Source: a virus. From it: a DNA stretch of 50,341 nt. Numbering within the stretch: position 1 is the first letter of the stretch; the number at the start of each line of letters is the position of its first letter. The position numbers were made by a program, and so were the translations under genes. The stretch covers positions 1 to 50,341 of IMG/VR virus record IMGVR_UViG_3300044632_001560; one strand, given 5' to 3'. The notes beneath the pieces were generated by a model. The model worked only from the letters and a program-made list of their open reading frames with translations, was not told the DNA's origin and ran no database searches. This document shows, in pieces, positions 13,858-23,130 of this stretch.

Positions 13858-16800
13858 TGGCTTTATTACCAGGTTATTATAAAGTAAATAGATGTTGTAA
13901 CGGTGTATCTCAAACTCAGTATGTTCTTTACGCCCCTAGCGGTATTCCTGACTATACTAATTACTTAGGTGATACTATAACTGTTCAAACAGGTGAAGTA
14001 TATATAATTGTAAGTTCAGGTTTCACATCAGGTGATTGTGGAATAATTGTATCCTCACTTCCAGGACCTAATCCATCTCTTTCAACATACACTTGGTCTG
14101 GGTTTGTAGGTAGTGGTGGTTATGGACCGTGTGCAAGTTTAACTAATAGTTGTGCTAGCTGTACTGTTTGTAAATCGGAGTTTCTAATTTGCGAAGATTC
14201 CGGTGGAGCTGCCACCACTCCGACACCTACACCAACAAAAACAAAAACTCCGACACCAACAAAAACTCATACCCCAACAAAAACAAAAACTCCATCAGTT
14301 ACACCTACTAAGACCCCTACCAAAACACCTACCAAAACACCTACCAAAACACCTACCAAAACACCCACACCAACAATCACTCCAACTAACGGATTTGTTG
14401 ATTGTACAATTTATTTAATAGACGCTAACGCGGATAGGATTATGACACTTAATCCTAGCGCAAATACATATAATCTTTTAGGAACTCTAACACCTGCGTT
14501 ATCTTCAAACGATGTCGCAGTTTCATCAAGTTATCTATATACTTCAAACTTAGGTAATACAATATACCGATATAATAAGACAACATTAACACTTGTTAAC
14601 ACTATTACAACAACAATTACGTTAGGTAGAGGTTTAGCAAGTATTAGTAATAATGTGTTGATTTGTAATTCAAGTAATTCAATTTATGAATTAAATGTAA
14701 GCACTTCAACAGCATCCAACACATTATTATTTCAATTACCAACAGGTTATTCAATCACAGGTGATTTAATTAAAACTTCATCAAACACGTATATAATGTC
14801 TGTAACAAGTAACACAGGTGTTAAGTACTTAAATGAATATGATGTTTCGGGTAATTTACAAAATTCGGTAAATTTAACAACTTTGGGATTGACTCAAGTT
14901 GAGGGTATCGCAACTCAAGGTAATAGTTTATTTTTAGTAAACAATTATTCAGTATATAGATTAATTTATAATGGTTCAAGTTTCCAAGTTATTTTCTTAT
15001 ACGACCTAATAAATGGTCAATCAATATCAGGAGCAGGTTCTTCAAGTCCTGGTTGTAACACAATAACATTAAATTACTTAATTAGTAACCCTGTTACACC
15101 AACTCCAGGTCCTACTCAAACTCCAACACCTACACCATCTTCAACGTCGGTTAATAAAAACGCTTATTATATATTACAAGAATGTTGTTCAGGTATTAAT
15201 TACCAAGTGACAGGCGTAAATTGGGTAGGTCAAAGTGTGGTTCCATCAGTTGGGATGACAGTTCATATGTCAATTAAAAATTTGTCATTAGGAACTGAAA
15301 TTACAAGTTGTTTTGTTCTTATTTCATTCTCAACAGTATTCAATGGAACGTTACCTCTTTATGGTCCTCCAACAGTCGCTTCAACTACAATAACAAAATA
15401 CGGAGCGAATGATTGTGCAACCTGTTTGTCATCTGAAGGTATTACATGTGTTACACCAACACCTACACCTACAGTAACTAAGACTCCGACTAAGACTCCG
15501 ACTAAGACTCCGACTAAGACTCCGACTAAGACTCCGACTAAAACTCCAACTCCTACTCCTACATCAGGAACTGACTCTTGTCCAATTTATGTTAATGCAG
15601 GAAAAAACATTTACATTAACAATCCAATCACAAATACAACAACATTAGTTGGTCAATTGGTTGGTGGTACAAATCAAGGTCCTGATTTGGCAGTATCTGA
15701 TAATTATTTTTTCAGTTACCTTAACCATGTCATCTCAAGATATAATAAACAAACATTACAATTTGTCGATTCGAGAACATTAACATATAATGGTAACCCT
15801 TTTTATTTAGGCGCAGGGTTAGATTCATTAAATGATAATTTAATAATAACAGAATCAAATGGTATTTTATATCAAGTTAATTTATTACCAAATCCCGCAA
15901 CAATAACTGAATTATTTCCATTAGGTGACGGTACAGGAATATCCTACTTAAATGGAGATATTTTAAAATTGACAAATGGTAAATATATTACAACAGAATA
16001 TCAAACAGGGGGAGGACCTGTAGCGTATTTAGTTCGTCAATATAGTTCAGACAACTCAGGGACTATTGAAGTTGAAATAAATGTTGGTAGTTTAGGGTAT
16101 AACGACATTTATGGAATCGGTATTAAGGCGGGTAATATTTATCTTTATCGAGGCAATAGTTTAGGCCAAGTATTACAATTAACATATAATTCAGGGTCTT
16201 GGGTATTAACCCCTGCAGGAGGCACTAGCGTATACAATCAAGGAGCTGCATCATTAATTATTTGTAATACAGTATCATTAAGTAATGTTCAAGGTAATCC
16301 ATCACCTGCCCCCGCACCAATACCCGCATCCCCAACACCAACGATTACACCAACTAAAACAAAAACTCCAACACCAACACATACATCAAATTTAGCTCAA
16401 GCAACATCTACACCAACCCCAACAAATACACCAACAAAAACAAAGACTCCAACACCAACAAAAACAAAGACTCCAACACCAACACCAAGTACAACCTCGA
16501 AATCAATAAAACCAACATCAACACCAACAAGAACCATTACCCCAACTAAATCACAAGTTTGTACTTCACCAAACATATTATCAGCAGTTTATTTAGGTGG
16601 TGACCAATTTTATGTAACTTGGGAGACTACTACAGGTAATTGTAACATTGTTACTTTATATTATTCTTTTGATGATATAACATATTCATCAAGTACCTTT
16701 GGGTGTGGTCCGTCAGTGACAATAGCCGCGTCAGGATATTTGACAGGTCCATTATATTTATACACATTAATTACTTGTACAGGAGGAGGTACCGCATCTC

Positions 16801-18224
16801 CTTCAAAAGTATTTACAACAACCGCAGTTGCAGTAACTCCAACAATTACCCCATCAAACACCCCAACAAAGACACCGGCTAAAACATCTACCCCAACAAA
16901 GACACCAACCGCAACTTTAACTTTAACACCAACAAACACTGTCACACCTTCAATTACACCAACAAATAACCCAACACCAACAGTTACAAGAACAAGTGTA
17001 TCTTTTAATACACCAACACCAACACCAACAAAAACTGTAACCCCTTCAATCACACCTACAATTACTCCAACAACATATACCACATGTCCATTACAAGTTT
17101 ATACTGTATACACTAACGACCCATCGTATTCACAATATGATGGAGTTTATAATTTAATAAGTGAATGGAATGGACAATCTTATTATTGGAACTCATCAAG
17201 TCTAAATGTAATTTATTATAATACAGGGACTACAAGATGGTGTTTATCACAAACTTTAGATGGTCCATGTGTATTAGAAGGTAAGAGTCCTTGTTTTAAT
17301 AAATGTCCTGACTTATGTGATGACATATTATATATAGGTCTTGTAACACCAACACCAACACCATCCGATATTACATGTTCTGATTTTTGGTTTGAAGCAC
17401 AGTTTGAGTGTTCCGTTGATGGTAGTGGGTCTTACCCAGGATTGACTCCAACACCCACATTAACACCTACGGTAACTTCAACACCTACGTCTACTCCAAC
17501 ACCCACACAATATTGTTCAGGTAAATCAGTTGACGTTTCCGCAACAACAATAACTATATCTACCTCACCAACTCCAACAAAAACACCAACACCGACACCA
17601 CTACCGTTTGACGTACCAATTGCCGGTACTGTTACTTATAACTCGTTTGAACAATTTTTGTTATGTCCAATCTCTAAAAAATTAGTAGATTGTAATTCTG
17701 ACCAAATATTTTATGTTACAGGTAGTTTAGGTGAAGTCCCAATTGGAGCAGTAGTATCAGTTTATATTAATAATATTAGTTACTGTGTAACCTATGTTGA
17801 TGTTGTTAGTACCGCACCAACACATTCACTAACTTCAGTGGCATCTGTTGATTTATTAAATTGTGTATTCTGTACACCAGGTATTAGTCCTTCACCGACT
17901 CCAACGTATACTCCAACACCAACTCCATCCTCAACATTAACACCAACTCCATCATTACAAGCTTACACGTATATTTATAGAGTTTGTAGAAGTTATCCAC
18001 TAAGTCCAATTATAGTAATACAAACACAACCAGTTCCAAATGTATCATTAGGTCAAGGATTCACATCTCAACCAACTTCGCCTTCACAAGGTAAGAAAGT
18101 AACATTTATAAATGTAATTCCAGGTTGGAGCCCTAACTATCCTGCAGATATTGTACACACAGGTAACTATTTTGGGGTAGCATCGAATATATCTGACACA
18201 CCAAACTGTCCTCCATCGACATAA
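13857..18224 (+). CDS. Giant modular fibre/adhesin-like protein with Pro/Thr linkers
   Basis: 1455 residues built as beads on a string. It begins with a ~110-residue cysteine module (YKVNRCCNG ... CASCTVC), followed by a TPTPTKT linker. Next is a ~225-residue beta-propeller-like domain (about 180-405), then a second cysteine module (YYILQECCSG), then a second copy of the propeller-like domain (about 572-805). Further linkers separate an Fn3-like domain (~900-990), a 'WCLSQTLDGPC..SPC...CPDLCD' domain (~1080-1160) and C-terminal modules ending in VASNISDTPNCPPST. No signal peptide is apparent. The large size, linkers and shared modules with the minus-strand fibre genes indicate a virion surface protein. 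It is one of only two plus-strand genes in the window. Confidence 0.8.
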   Translation: MALLPGYYKVNRCCNGVSQTQYVLYAPSGIPDYTNYLGDTITVQTGEVYIIVSSGFTSGDCGIIVSSLPGPNPSLSTYTWSGFVGSGGYGPCASLTNSCASCTVCKSEFLICEDSGGAATTPTPTPTKTKTPTPTKTHTPTKTKTPSVTPTKTPTKTPTKTPTKTPTKTPTPTITPTNGFVDCTIYLIDANADRIMTLNPSANTYNLLGTLTPALSSNDVAVSSSYLYTSNLGNTIYRYNKTTLTLVNTITTTITLGRGLASISNNVLICNSSNSIYELNVSTSTASNTLLFQLPTGYSITGDLIKTSSNTYIMSVTSNTGVKYLNEYDVSGNLQNSVNLTTLGLTQVEGIATQGNSLFLVNNYSVYRLIYNGSSFQVIFLYDLINGQSISGAGSSSPGCNTITLNYLISNPVTPTPGPTQTPTPTPSSTSVNKNAYYILQECCSGINYQVTGVNWVGQSVVPSVGMTVHMSIKNLSLGTEITSCFVLISFSTVFNGTLPLYGPPTVASTTITKYGANDCATCLSSEGITCVTPTPTPTVTKTPTKTPTKTPTKTPTKTPTKTPTPTPTSGTDSCPIYVNAGKNIYINNPITNTTTLVGQLVGGTNQGPDLAVSDNYFFSYLNHVISRYNKQTLQFVDSRTLTYNGNPFYLGAGLDSLNDNLIITESNGILYQVNLLPNPATITELFPLGDGTGISYLNGDILKLTNGKYITTEYQTGGGPVAYLVRQYSSDNSGTIEVEINVGSLGYNDIYGIGIKAGNIYLYRGNSLGQVLQLTYNSGSWVLTPAGGTSVYNQGAASLIICNTVSLSNVQGNPSPAPAPIPASPTPTITPTKTKTPTPTHTSNLAQATSTPTPTNTPTKTKTPTPTKTKTPTPTPSTTSKSIKPTSTPTRTITPTKSQVCTSPNILSAVYLGGDQFYVTWETTTGNCNIVTLYYSFDDITYSSSTFGCGPSVTIAASGYLTGPLYLYTLITCTGGGTASPSKVFTTTAVAVTPTITPSNTPTKTPAKTSTPTKTPTATLTLTPTNTVTPSITPTNNPTPTVTRTSVSFNTPTPTPTKTVTPSITPTITPTTYTTCPLQVYTVYTNDPSYSQYDGVYNLISEWNGQSYYWNSSSLNVIYYNTGTTRWCLSQTLDGPCVLEGKSPCFNKCPDLCDDILYIGLVTPTPTPSDITCSDFWFEAQFECSVDGSGSYPGLTPTPTLTPTVTSTPTSTPTPTQYCSGKSVDVSATTITISTSPTPTKTPTPTPLPFDVPIAGTVTYNSFEQFLLCPISKKLVDCNSDQIFYVTGSLGEVPIGAVVSVYINNISYCVTYVDVVSTAPTHSLTSVASVDLLNCVFCTPGISPSPTPTYTPTPTPSSTLTPTPSLQAYTYIYRVCRSYPLSPIIVIQTQPVPNVSLGQGFTSQPTSPSQGKKVTFINVIPGWSPNYPADIVHTGNYFGVASNISDTPNCPPST
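14212..14390 (+). repeat. Pro/Thr linker with perfect 12-base tandem repeats
   Basis: The region encodes a TPTPTKT-type linker. Between about 14315 and 14368 the unit ACCTACCAAAAC is repeated in tandem about four to five times with almost no divergence (T-K-T-P). The 12-base unit keeps the reading frame, so copy-number change would alter linker length only. Confidence 0.8.
15452..15566 (+). repeat. Second Pro/Thr linker with perfect 12-base tandem repeats
   Basis: About five perfect copies of ACTAAGACTCCG (positions roughly 15477-15541) encode T-K-T-P. They use different codons from the first linker's array, so the two arrays expanded independently. Confidence 0.8.
16306..17075 (+). repeat. 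Pro/Thr linkers flanking an Fn3-like domain
   Basis: Two linker tracts (about 16306-16555 and 16831-17075) made of degenerate ACACCAACA-type units (T-P-T) lie on either side of a folded domain. They are less uniform than the two upstream arrays. Confidence 0.7.
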
Positions 18225-18257
18225 TAAATCGTAGTTTACACAACACATTAAATAAAA

Positions 18258-18279
18258 AAAGGGTCCTATTGGACCCTTT
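18258..18279 (-). terminator. Strong intrinsic terminator between convergent transcripts
   Basis: Perfect 9-bp stem AAAGGGTCC / GGACCCTTT with a 4-base loop. In the minus direction it is followed by TTTT (stem end included, a run of seven T), the classical layout. It lies 20 bases beyond the stop of the RuvC-like gene, at the end of the long leftward operon. In the plus direction the stem is followed by a mixed A/T tract, so it may also stop the 1455-residue gene's transcript, less efficiently. Confidence 0.85.
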
Positions 18280-18298
18280 AAAATTTATTAATGTTTTT

Positions 18299-18892
18299 TT
18301 ATTTTGAATTAAAATAACTTAAAACAACAGTATATGCATCTGTCATATCAAAGTTCTCTTTCTTTAAAGTATTGTTTCGAGTATATAACCAAGTTATTTG
18401 TGGTTCACGTTTCGCAACTAATTCCCAAATAACTTGTTTCTTATCGATGTCTTTCGGATACCCACCAAATAAAACAAATTTACCTTTATCATTTTCTTTA
18501 ACCAATTCAGGAAATGCGTTTTTTCTAGAGTTATATGTAGATATGTATTCAGGTACTATACCTAACACATCATAAACCTCTTTAGTAATTAAAGTATTAT
18601 ATCGTAATAAAGTACCAATTGTGTAAACATTATTAGAATTAAGTAATGGTTCCTCAATAACAACTTTAACAATACCTAAGTTTTTATATTGTTCTAATTT
18701 TATTTTAAATAAATCAGATTTTTTTAAAAGCTCTTCTATTTTATCCTCAGATTTTGGTTTTGGTTGTGGGGAAATATGAGTTAATTCCAATAACTCTTTA
18801 GTTTGTAAATCAAAAAGTGCCCAACCTATTGTTTTGGTAGACACATCTAATCCTAATATTTTAGGATTGTTTTTAAGTTCTTTTTTTGACAT
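18299..18892 (-). CDS. RuvC/RNase H-fold nuclease-like protein
   Basis: 197 residues. ILGLDVSTKTIGWALF (about 12-27, catalytic Asp), VKVVIEEPLL (~75-84, Glu) and a C-terminal DMTDAYTVVLSYF (~181-193, Asp pair) are the acidic motifs of RuvC-type Holliday-junction resolvases in the RNase H superfamily. It would resolve branched DNA before packaging. The start codon overlaps the stop of the 727-residue structural gene (TAATG), so this DNA-processing gene is carried as the last cistron of the structural operon, just before the terminator. Confidence 0.8.
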   Translation of the reverse strand: MSKKELKNNPKILGLDVSTKTIGWALFDLQTKELLELTHISPQPKPKSEDKIEELLKKSDLFKIKLEQYKNLGIVKVVIEEPLLNSNNVYTIGTLLRYNTLITKEVYDVLGIVPEYISTYNSRKNAFPELVKENDKGKFVLFGGYPKDIDKKQVIWELVAKREPQITWLYTRNNTLKKENFDMTDAYTVVLSYFNSK

Positions 18893-21075
18893 TAAAAATC
18901 GTATTTAATCATTATCTGCTGTATACCACTTCTTTGAGTGGGTCTTTGCATTTTTGATATAAAAATAAGGTCATTCTCAGAATCGTAAAGACCGATTTCA
19001 TTAAAATATGGAGTTAATGAATTATTCCAAGATGGATTACTACTATTCATAAACATACCCGAAGGTAAATTAATCCTATATTTCATTTCGTATATTGTAG
19101 CTTGGATATCTGTTTCAATATTTCCATAAAAATAATATTCATCTCCAAAATTTAATTCCCCTGTACTTCCAACAGTCGGTAAGTAAAGAACACTACCCAT
19201 GTCATGTGTTGGTGCGTTATCATATAAAGTAGATGTAATTGTAAATGTACTAGCCGTTAGTCCTTGAGGTGTGATATACCCGTTAACTGTATATCCACTT
19301 AATTGGTCAGTAAAATCAATTTCTTTCCATAAATTTGGATTCGGTCTATCTCCAGTAGTAACTTTCTGAGCAATCACATAAAATTCCTCGGCAACGAAAC
19401 CAACAATCCCGTCAGTGTTCATACATCCAAATTCATTACCAAAAATTAATGAAACATCCATAGAATAATTAGTACATCCACTTGTTGGTCCTATAATTTG
19501 TTGGTAATATTGACAATGTAATGAACTAGTGAAAGTTGAATTATTATAGAATCCATATGACACCCATAATGTTTCTGTCTCCGCACTTAATACTCCGTCA
19601 CTATTTATATCCCCATTACATATATTAGGAGCAGTTAATGTTAATTTTGGAGCAGGTAACGTCCAATTCCTATTCGATTTATATGATAGTATCGCAATTA
19701 TTTCAGGGTCATCAATTACAACCAATTGGTCATCAGGGAATACTTTACCAATTCTGCTAGGTAAACCTGTAGATGTTGAATGATTATCCCATAAAGTATA
19801 ATATCTAATACCAGGGTTATTCATATCTGAATTTTTTGACGATAATAGTAATCCTTGTTCCATAAATCCTCCACCATTTACAGGTGGGTCAATATAAAAC
19901 GTTTCACCTGAACAACAATTAGTACCCTTATGCCACATTACTGTAGGTATATGTAATTTAAAATTTCTAGCTTGTCCCGTTTCACCTGGATTATTCACGT
20001 CGTATTCCTCAACCGCAAATTTTTCACCGTAAAAATTATTAATAGATTGATTAGTGAAATGTATTACCGCGATAGATTTTTGTTCTTCAGGTGTCACTAT
20101 TATTTTTTCATTATACGAATTATAATAATAAACATCAGTAGTTGCTGATTGTCCTAAAGAAGACATGTAACCTAAATATTCTTTAGTCCCAATATAGTCT
20201 TTTGAATTATAATAATTATAATCTTGGTATATTGCATTATTTAATCCCGCAATACTTTCAGACCATATTATATTCATATTCCATATAAGTGAAGAAATTT
20301 GGTCAGTATAACATAGTGATTCATAATTAACAACATCATCATTCCAATGTCCAGCCGGAGTTATTGTATCATATAACTCAGTCATACCTGAAGGGTATAC
20401 CATTAATCTAGAATTTGCAGTAGTTGTAATATTTGTAAAATTAACACAAGGTCTATCTAAACCAATTAAATTGCTACCTGAATCATAATAAGTAACTCGA
20501 TATGTTAGAGTAGGGTAACAAGATTGATAACATGAACAAAGGTCCGTTTGATTATAAAAAATTGTTATTAAATCACCAATCTCAATAGTTCCATTTGCAG
20601 TAGTATCACACGCCAATGGATTTGAGGAAGCTTCTACTAATATACCACCGTCAAGTAGTGTTGTATCAGTATCAAACTCGCTATTAATAGTATACGCTGA
20701 ACAAGGTTGTACATACCAACATGTTGAGTCTCCAGAAAAAAACCCTCTAGGTTCCGCAGTATTATATATTGATACATATTCAGATTCCATGTAAGGTATA
20801 CCATATGTGTTACCTGAGGTACCTTGCATGTAATATGGGTATTTAATATAATTTTTAGTAGATTGAGGGAACCCTGTATTATTTTGAGCATTATATGGTG
20901 GCATCAAAATTTTTGAAGTGGTTGACACTGAATTTGTAACACCGGTATAAGATACCTCACTATCCCCTACTTGGAAATACTGTATATTTAAACTACCTTG
21001 CGATATCTTTCTTCTCCCAACATCTGTAATTCTAGTTGAAATTAAACCTGATGTATTTTGTAAAATATAACCCAT
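18892..21075 (-). CDS. Fibre/baseplate protein with P2 gpH-like end motif
   Basis: 727 residues. The N-terminus (MGYILQNTSGLISTRITDVG, then RRKISQGSLNIQYFQVGDSE) resembles the baseplate-binding N-termini of tail-fibre-associated proteins, 'TD.GR..L..G...I.....GDSE'. The C-terminus, FNEIGLYDSENDLIFISKMQ with RPTQRSG, resembles the 'EIGLYD..G.L......P' motif of phage P2 gpH-type fibre N-domains. The interior is Cys/Tyr-rich, and a calcium-loop-like NGDINSDGVLS lies at about residue 480. It is the last structural gene before RuvC. A role linking fibres to the baseplate is inferred. Confidence 0.7.
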   Translation of the reverse strand: MGYILQNTSGLISTRITDVGRRKISQGSLNIQYFQVGDSEVSYTGVTNSVSTTSKILMPPYNAQNNTGFPQSTKNYIKYPYYMQGTSGNTYGIPYMESEYVSIYNTAEPRGFFSGDSTCWYVQPCSAYTINSEFDTDTTLLDGGILVEASSNPLACDTTANGTIEIGDLITIFYNQTDLCSCYQSCYPTLTYRVTYYDSGSNLIGLDRPCVNFTNITTTANSRLMVYPSGMTELYDTITPAGHWNDDVVNYESLCYTDQISSLIWNMNIIWSESIAGLNNAIYQDYNYYNSKDYIGTKEYLGYMSSLGQSATTDVYYYNSYNEKIIVTPEEQKSIAVIHFTNQSINNFYGEKFAVEEYDVNNPGETGQARNFKLHIPTVMWHKGTNCCSGETFYIDPPVNGGGFMEQGLLLSSKNSDMNNPGIRYYTLWDNHSTSTGLPSRIGKVFPDDQLVVIDDPEIIAILSYKSNRNWTLPAPKLTLTAPNICNGDINSDGVLSAETETLWVSYGFYNNSTFTSSLHCQYYQQIIGPTSGCTNYSMDVSLIFGNEFGCMNTDGIVGFVAEEFYVIAQKVTTGDRPNPNLWKEIDFTDQLSGYTVNGYITPQGLTASTFTITSTLYDNAPTHDMGSVLYLPTVGSTGELNFGDEYYFYGNIETDIQATIYEMKYRINLPSGMFMNSSNPSWNNSLTPYFNEIGLYDSENDLIFISKMQRPTQRSGIQQIMIKYDF

Positions 21076-21104
21076 ATATAATAATTATCAAAATCTAAAT
21101 TTTA

Positions 21105-23078
21105 TTACCCTCCAAAAAATTGTTGACCTAAATTAACTGAAACTTGAACTATGTCATTACCTATCGATACTGTTGAACAAGGTGCGTTATAAAGTTTTAT
21201 GTTTCTTAATTGGTATTTCAATAAGTATTCATACTTTTTATTACAAGGAAATACACCATTTGGTTTATTACCTATTAGTATTGAATGATTGAATGATAAA
21301 TCGTATGTATCGGTACTAATCATTTGTAGACCATTATACATATCAACATCTAATACAATTGTTTTACCTGATAGGGCTCCTTTACATCCCGCTAATGGGA
21401 AATTAGTAATACTCTGAGGTTGTACCACAGGTGTCTGTAATATTGAATTTTTTTCAACTGAATTACTTGTTCCCCAATTATAATAGTCTGAAGAATTATA
21501 TTGAGGTGATTGGGTTATTTGACTTGTAAAACTTAAATCAAATTCAACAATAACACCGCTAGGTAATGATGGAGTGATTGTAATTTGTGCTAATCTACCA
21601 TTTGTAATAGTTGTAGTATATATCGAAGATGGATTAGATGTCCAATTTGTAGTTGTGTAGTTCCCTGTTGGGTTACCAACAAAATTAACACTTATAACAT
21701 AATTTTGATTTGCAATTTGTGGTACTGTTACACCAACATTAGATGTATTACTGTTATTATCCATAACATACAACGTGTAATTTCCTGATACCAAATTATT
21801 AAATAATGGAGAATTTTGATAAGTAATGTTATCAATTGAATATGTATACGGTGAAGAACCTCCGTTCGCAGTTGATAAAATACTTCCATTGTTAGTACAC
21901 GCACCGTTAGCCGTATATGTCAATGCCAATGGTTGAGACGAACAAGTACCCTCAGTTACTATAACTGGTCCATTTACTGTATTTCCAGCACCTAAGAATG
22001 TCCAACCATTATTAGGTATCGATGACGTTGTTGTTGTCCTTAATTGAGGAGTTTGGCTACCACACATTACTAATCCAATGAATTCCCAATAACTACCATT
22101 ATGTAATATGAAATATTGTCCATCTTCAGAAATCCAAGAGTAATGAGAATTGTATGTTCCATTATTAATAAATGTAATCAAATATGACTGTTCACAGTAT
22201 GTAAATGACATACATAGATTTGGAATTACAGGATTACTTCCCACACTTCTTGATGGAGTCATAGTTGGCGTAGTGGTAGGAGTAGTGGTCGGTGTAGGTG
22301 TCGGAGCATAAAATCCACAAGTAGTTGTGGATGAGAAATCTCCGTAATAATCTGTAACCACCGCAGTATAAAATCCATAACTAACATTATTTAAAGTTTG
22401 TGAAGTTTGACCATTAGACCACTGTATTGTATATGGTGGTGTACCTCCTGTTATAAATAAAGATAATATACCGTCACTTGATGTTGAGGTACTTGGTTCT
22501 TGAACTGTCTGACATTGTACCTCCATTGGATAAATGGTAATAATATCACATTCATTTCTACCTGTAATACGTAAACTTGCGGTTATTTCAGGATATGGAG
22601 TTCTAGATACTGAAACAGTTGGTGTTATTGTCGGAGTGACCGACATTGTAGGTGTGACAGTTGGAGTTCTTGTAACAGTTGGGGTCGGTGTAAATCCCAT
22701 ACTTTTAGTTGGGGTAGCCGTTCTTGTTGGTGTTGGAGTTTTTGTTTTTGTTGGTGTTGGAGTTTTTGTTTTGGTAGGGGTTAAAGTAGGAGTTCTTGTA
22801 ACCGTAGGTGTTGGGGTTGGGGATGTTGCACAACAAAATCCAGGAGCTTCGGAACAATTATTAAGTCCATTTAAAACTATTTCCGCAGTATCCGCACCAT
22901 AATCATAACCTGAAGATGATGGACCTATTAAATTTTCAATTACAAAACAAAAACTTGGTCCTTCAACAGTATTAATATACCACATCTCACCAACCTGTCC
23001 TCCACTTGGCATGTTGATGATATATTGAGCTCCGTCACAACAACTAACAACTAAATAATTATATGGTGGTACAAACAT
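21105..23078 (-). CDS. PT-linked modular fibre protein with SprB-like repeats
   Basis: 657 residues. An N-terminal cysteine module (YLVVSCCDGAQYIINMPSG ... CSEAPGFCC, about 8-85) is followed by a long TPTPTVTRTPT linker (about 85-165). An SprB-like repeat (GILSLFITGGTPPYTIQWSN, then TAVVTDYYG) comes next, then a short linker (TPTPTTTPTTTPTMTPS). A Cys domain and a second SprB-like repeat (NGGSSPYTYSIDNITYQNSP, then SGNYTLYVMDN) follow, ending in a ~190-residue C-terminal domain with no motif I recognise. Like its neighbours it is probably a receptor-contact fibre. The module order mirrors the plus-strand 1455-residue protein. Confidence 0.75.
   Translation of the reverse strand: MFVPPYNYLVVSCCDGAQYIINMPSGGQVGEMWYINTVEGPSFCFVIENLIGPSSSGYDYGADTAEIVLNGLNNCSEAPGFCCATSPTPTPTVTRTPTLTPTKTKTPTPTKTKTPTPTRTATPTKSMGFTPTPTVTRTPTVTPTMSVTPTITPTVSVSRTPYPEITASLRITGRNECDIITIYPMEVQCQTVQEPSTSTSSDGILSLFITGGTPPYTIQWSNGQTSQTLNNVSYGFYTAVVTDYYGDFSSTTTCGFYAPTPTPTTTPTTTPTMTPSRSVGSNPVIPNLCMSFTYCEQSYLITFINNGTYNSHYSWISEDGQYFILHNGSYWEFIGLVMCGSQTPQLRTTTTSSIPNNGWTFLGAGNTVNGPVIVTEGTCSSQPLALTYTANGACTNNGSILSTANGGSSPYTYSIDNITYQNSPLFNNLVSGNYTLYVMDNNSNTSNVGVTVPQIANQNYVISVNFVGNPTGNYTTTNWTSNPSSIYTTTITNGRLAQITITPSLPSGVIVEFDLSFTSQITQSPQYNSSDYYNWGTSNSVEKNSILQTPVVQPQSITNFPLAGCKGALSGKTIVLDVDMYNGLQMISTDTYDLSFNHSILIGNKPNGVFPCNKKYEYLLKYQLRNIKLYNAPCSTVSIGNDIVQVSVNLGQQFFGG
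22612..22829 (-). repeat. Pro/Thr linker repeats
   Basis: Degenerate 9-12-base units that on the minus strand encode T-P-T-x and T-K-T-P, for example the repeated plus-strand string TTTTTGTTGGTGTTGGAG. A second short tract of the same type is at about 22254-22307 in the same gene. Confidence 0.75.
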
Positions 23079-23130
23079 AATTTTCTATATAATAAATAAT
23101 ACTAAATAAGTTTTATGAAAAATAAATCCA

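Noticed and set aside
14203-14418. 71-residue plus-strand frame (LPKHLPKHLPKH type)
   Set aside because: It is an out-of-frame reading of the 12-base tandem array inside the larger gene.
16661-17083. Minus-strand open frame rich in VGVGVGV
   Set aside because: It is the antisense shadow of the Thr/Pro linker repeats in the plus-strand 1455-residue gene; similar shadows lie at 22534-22902 opposite the minus-strand linker.
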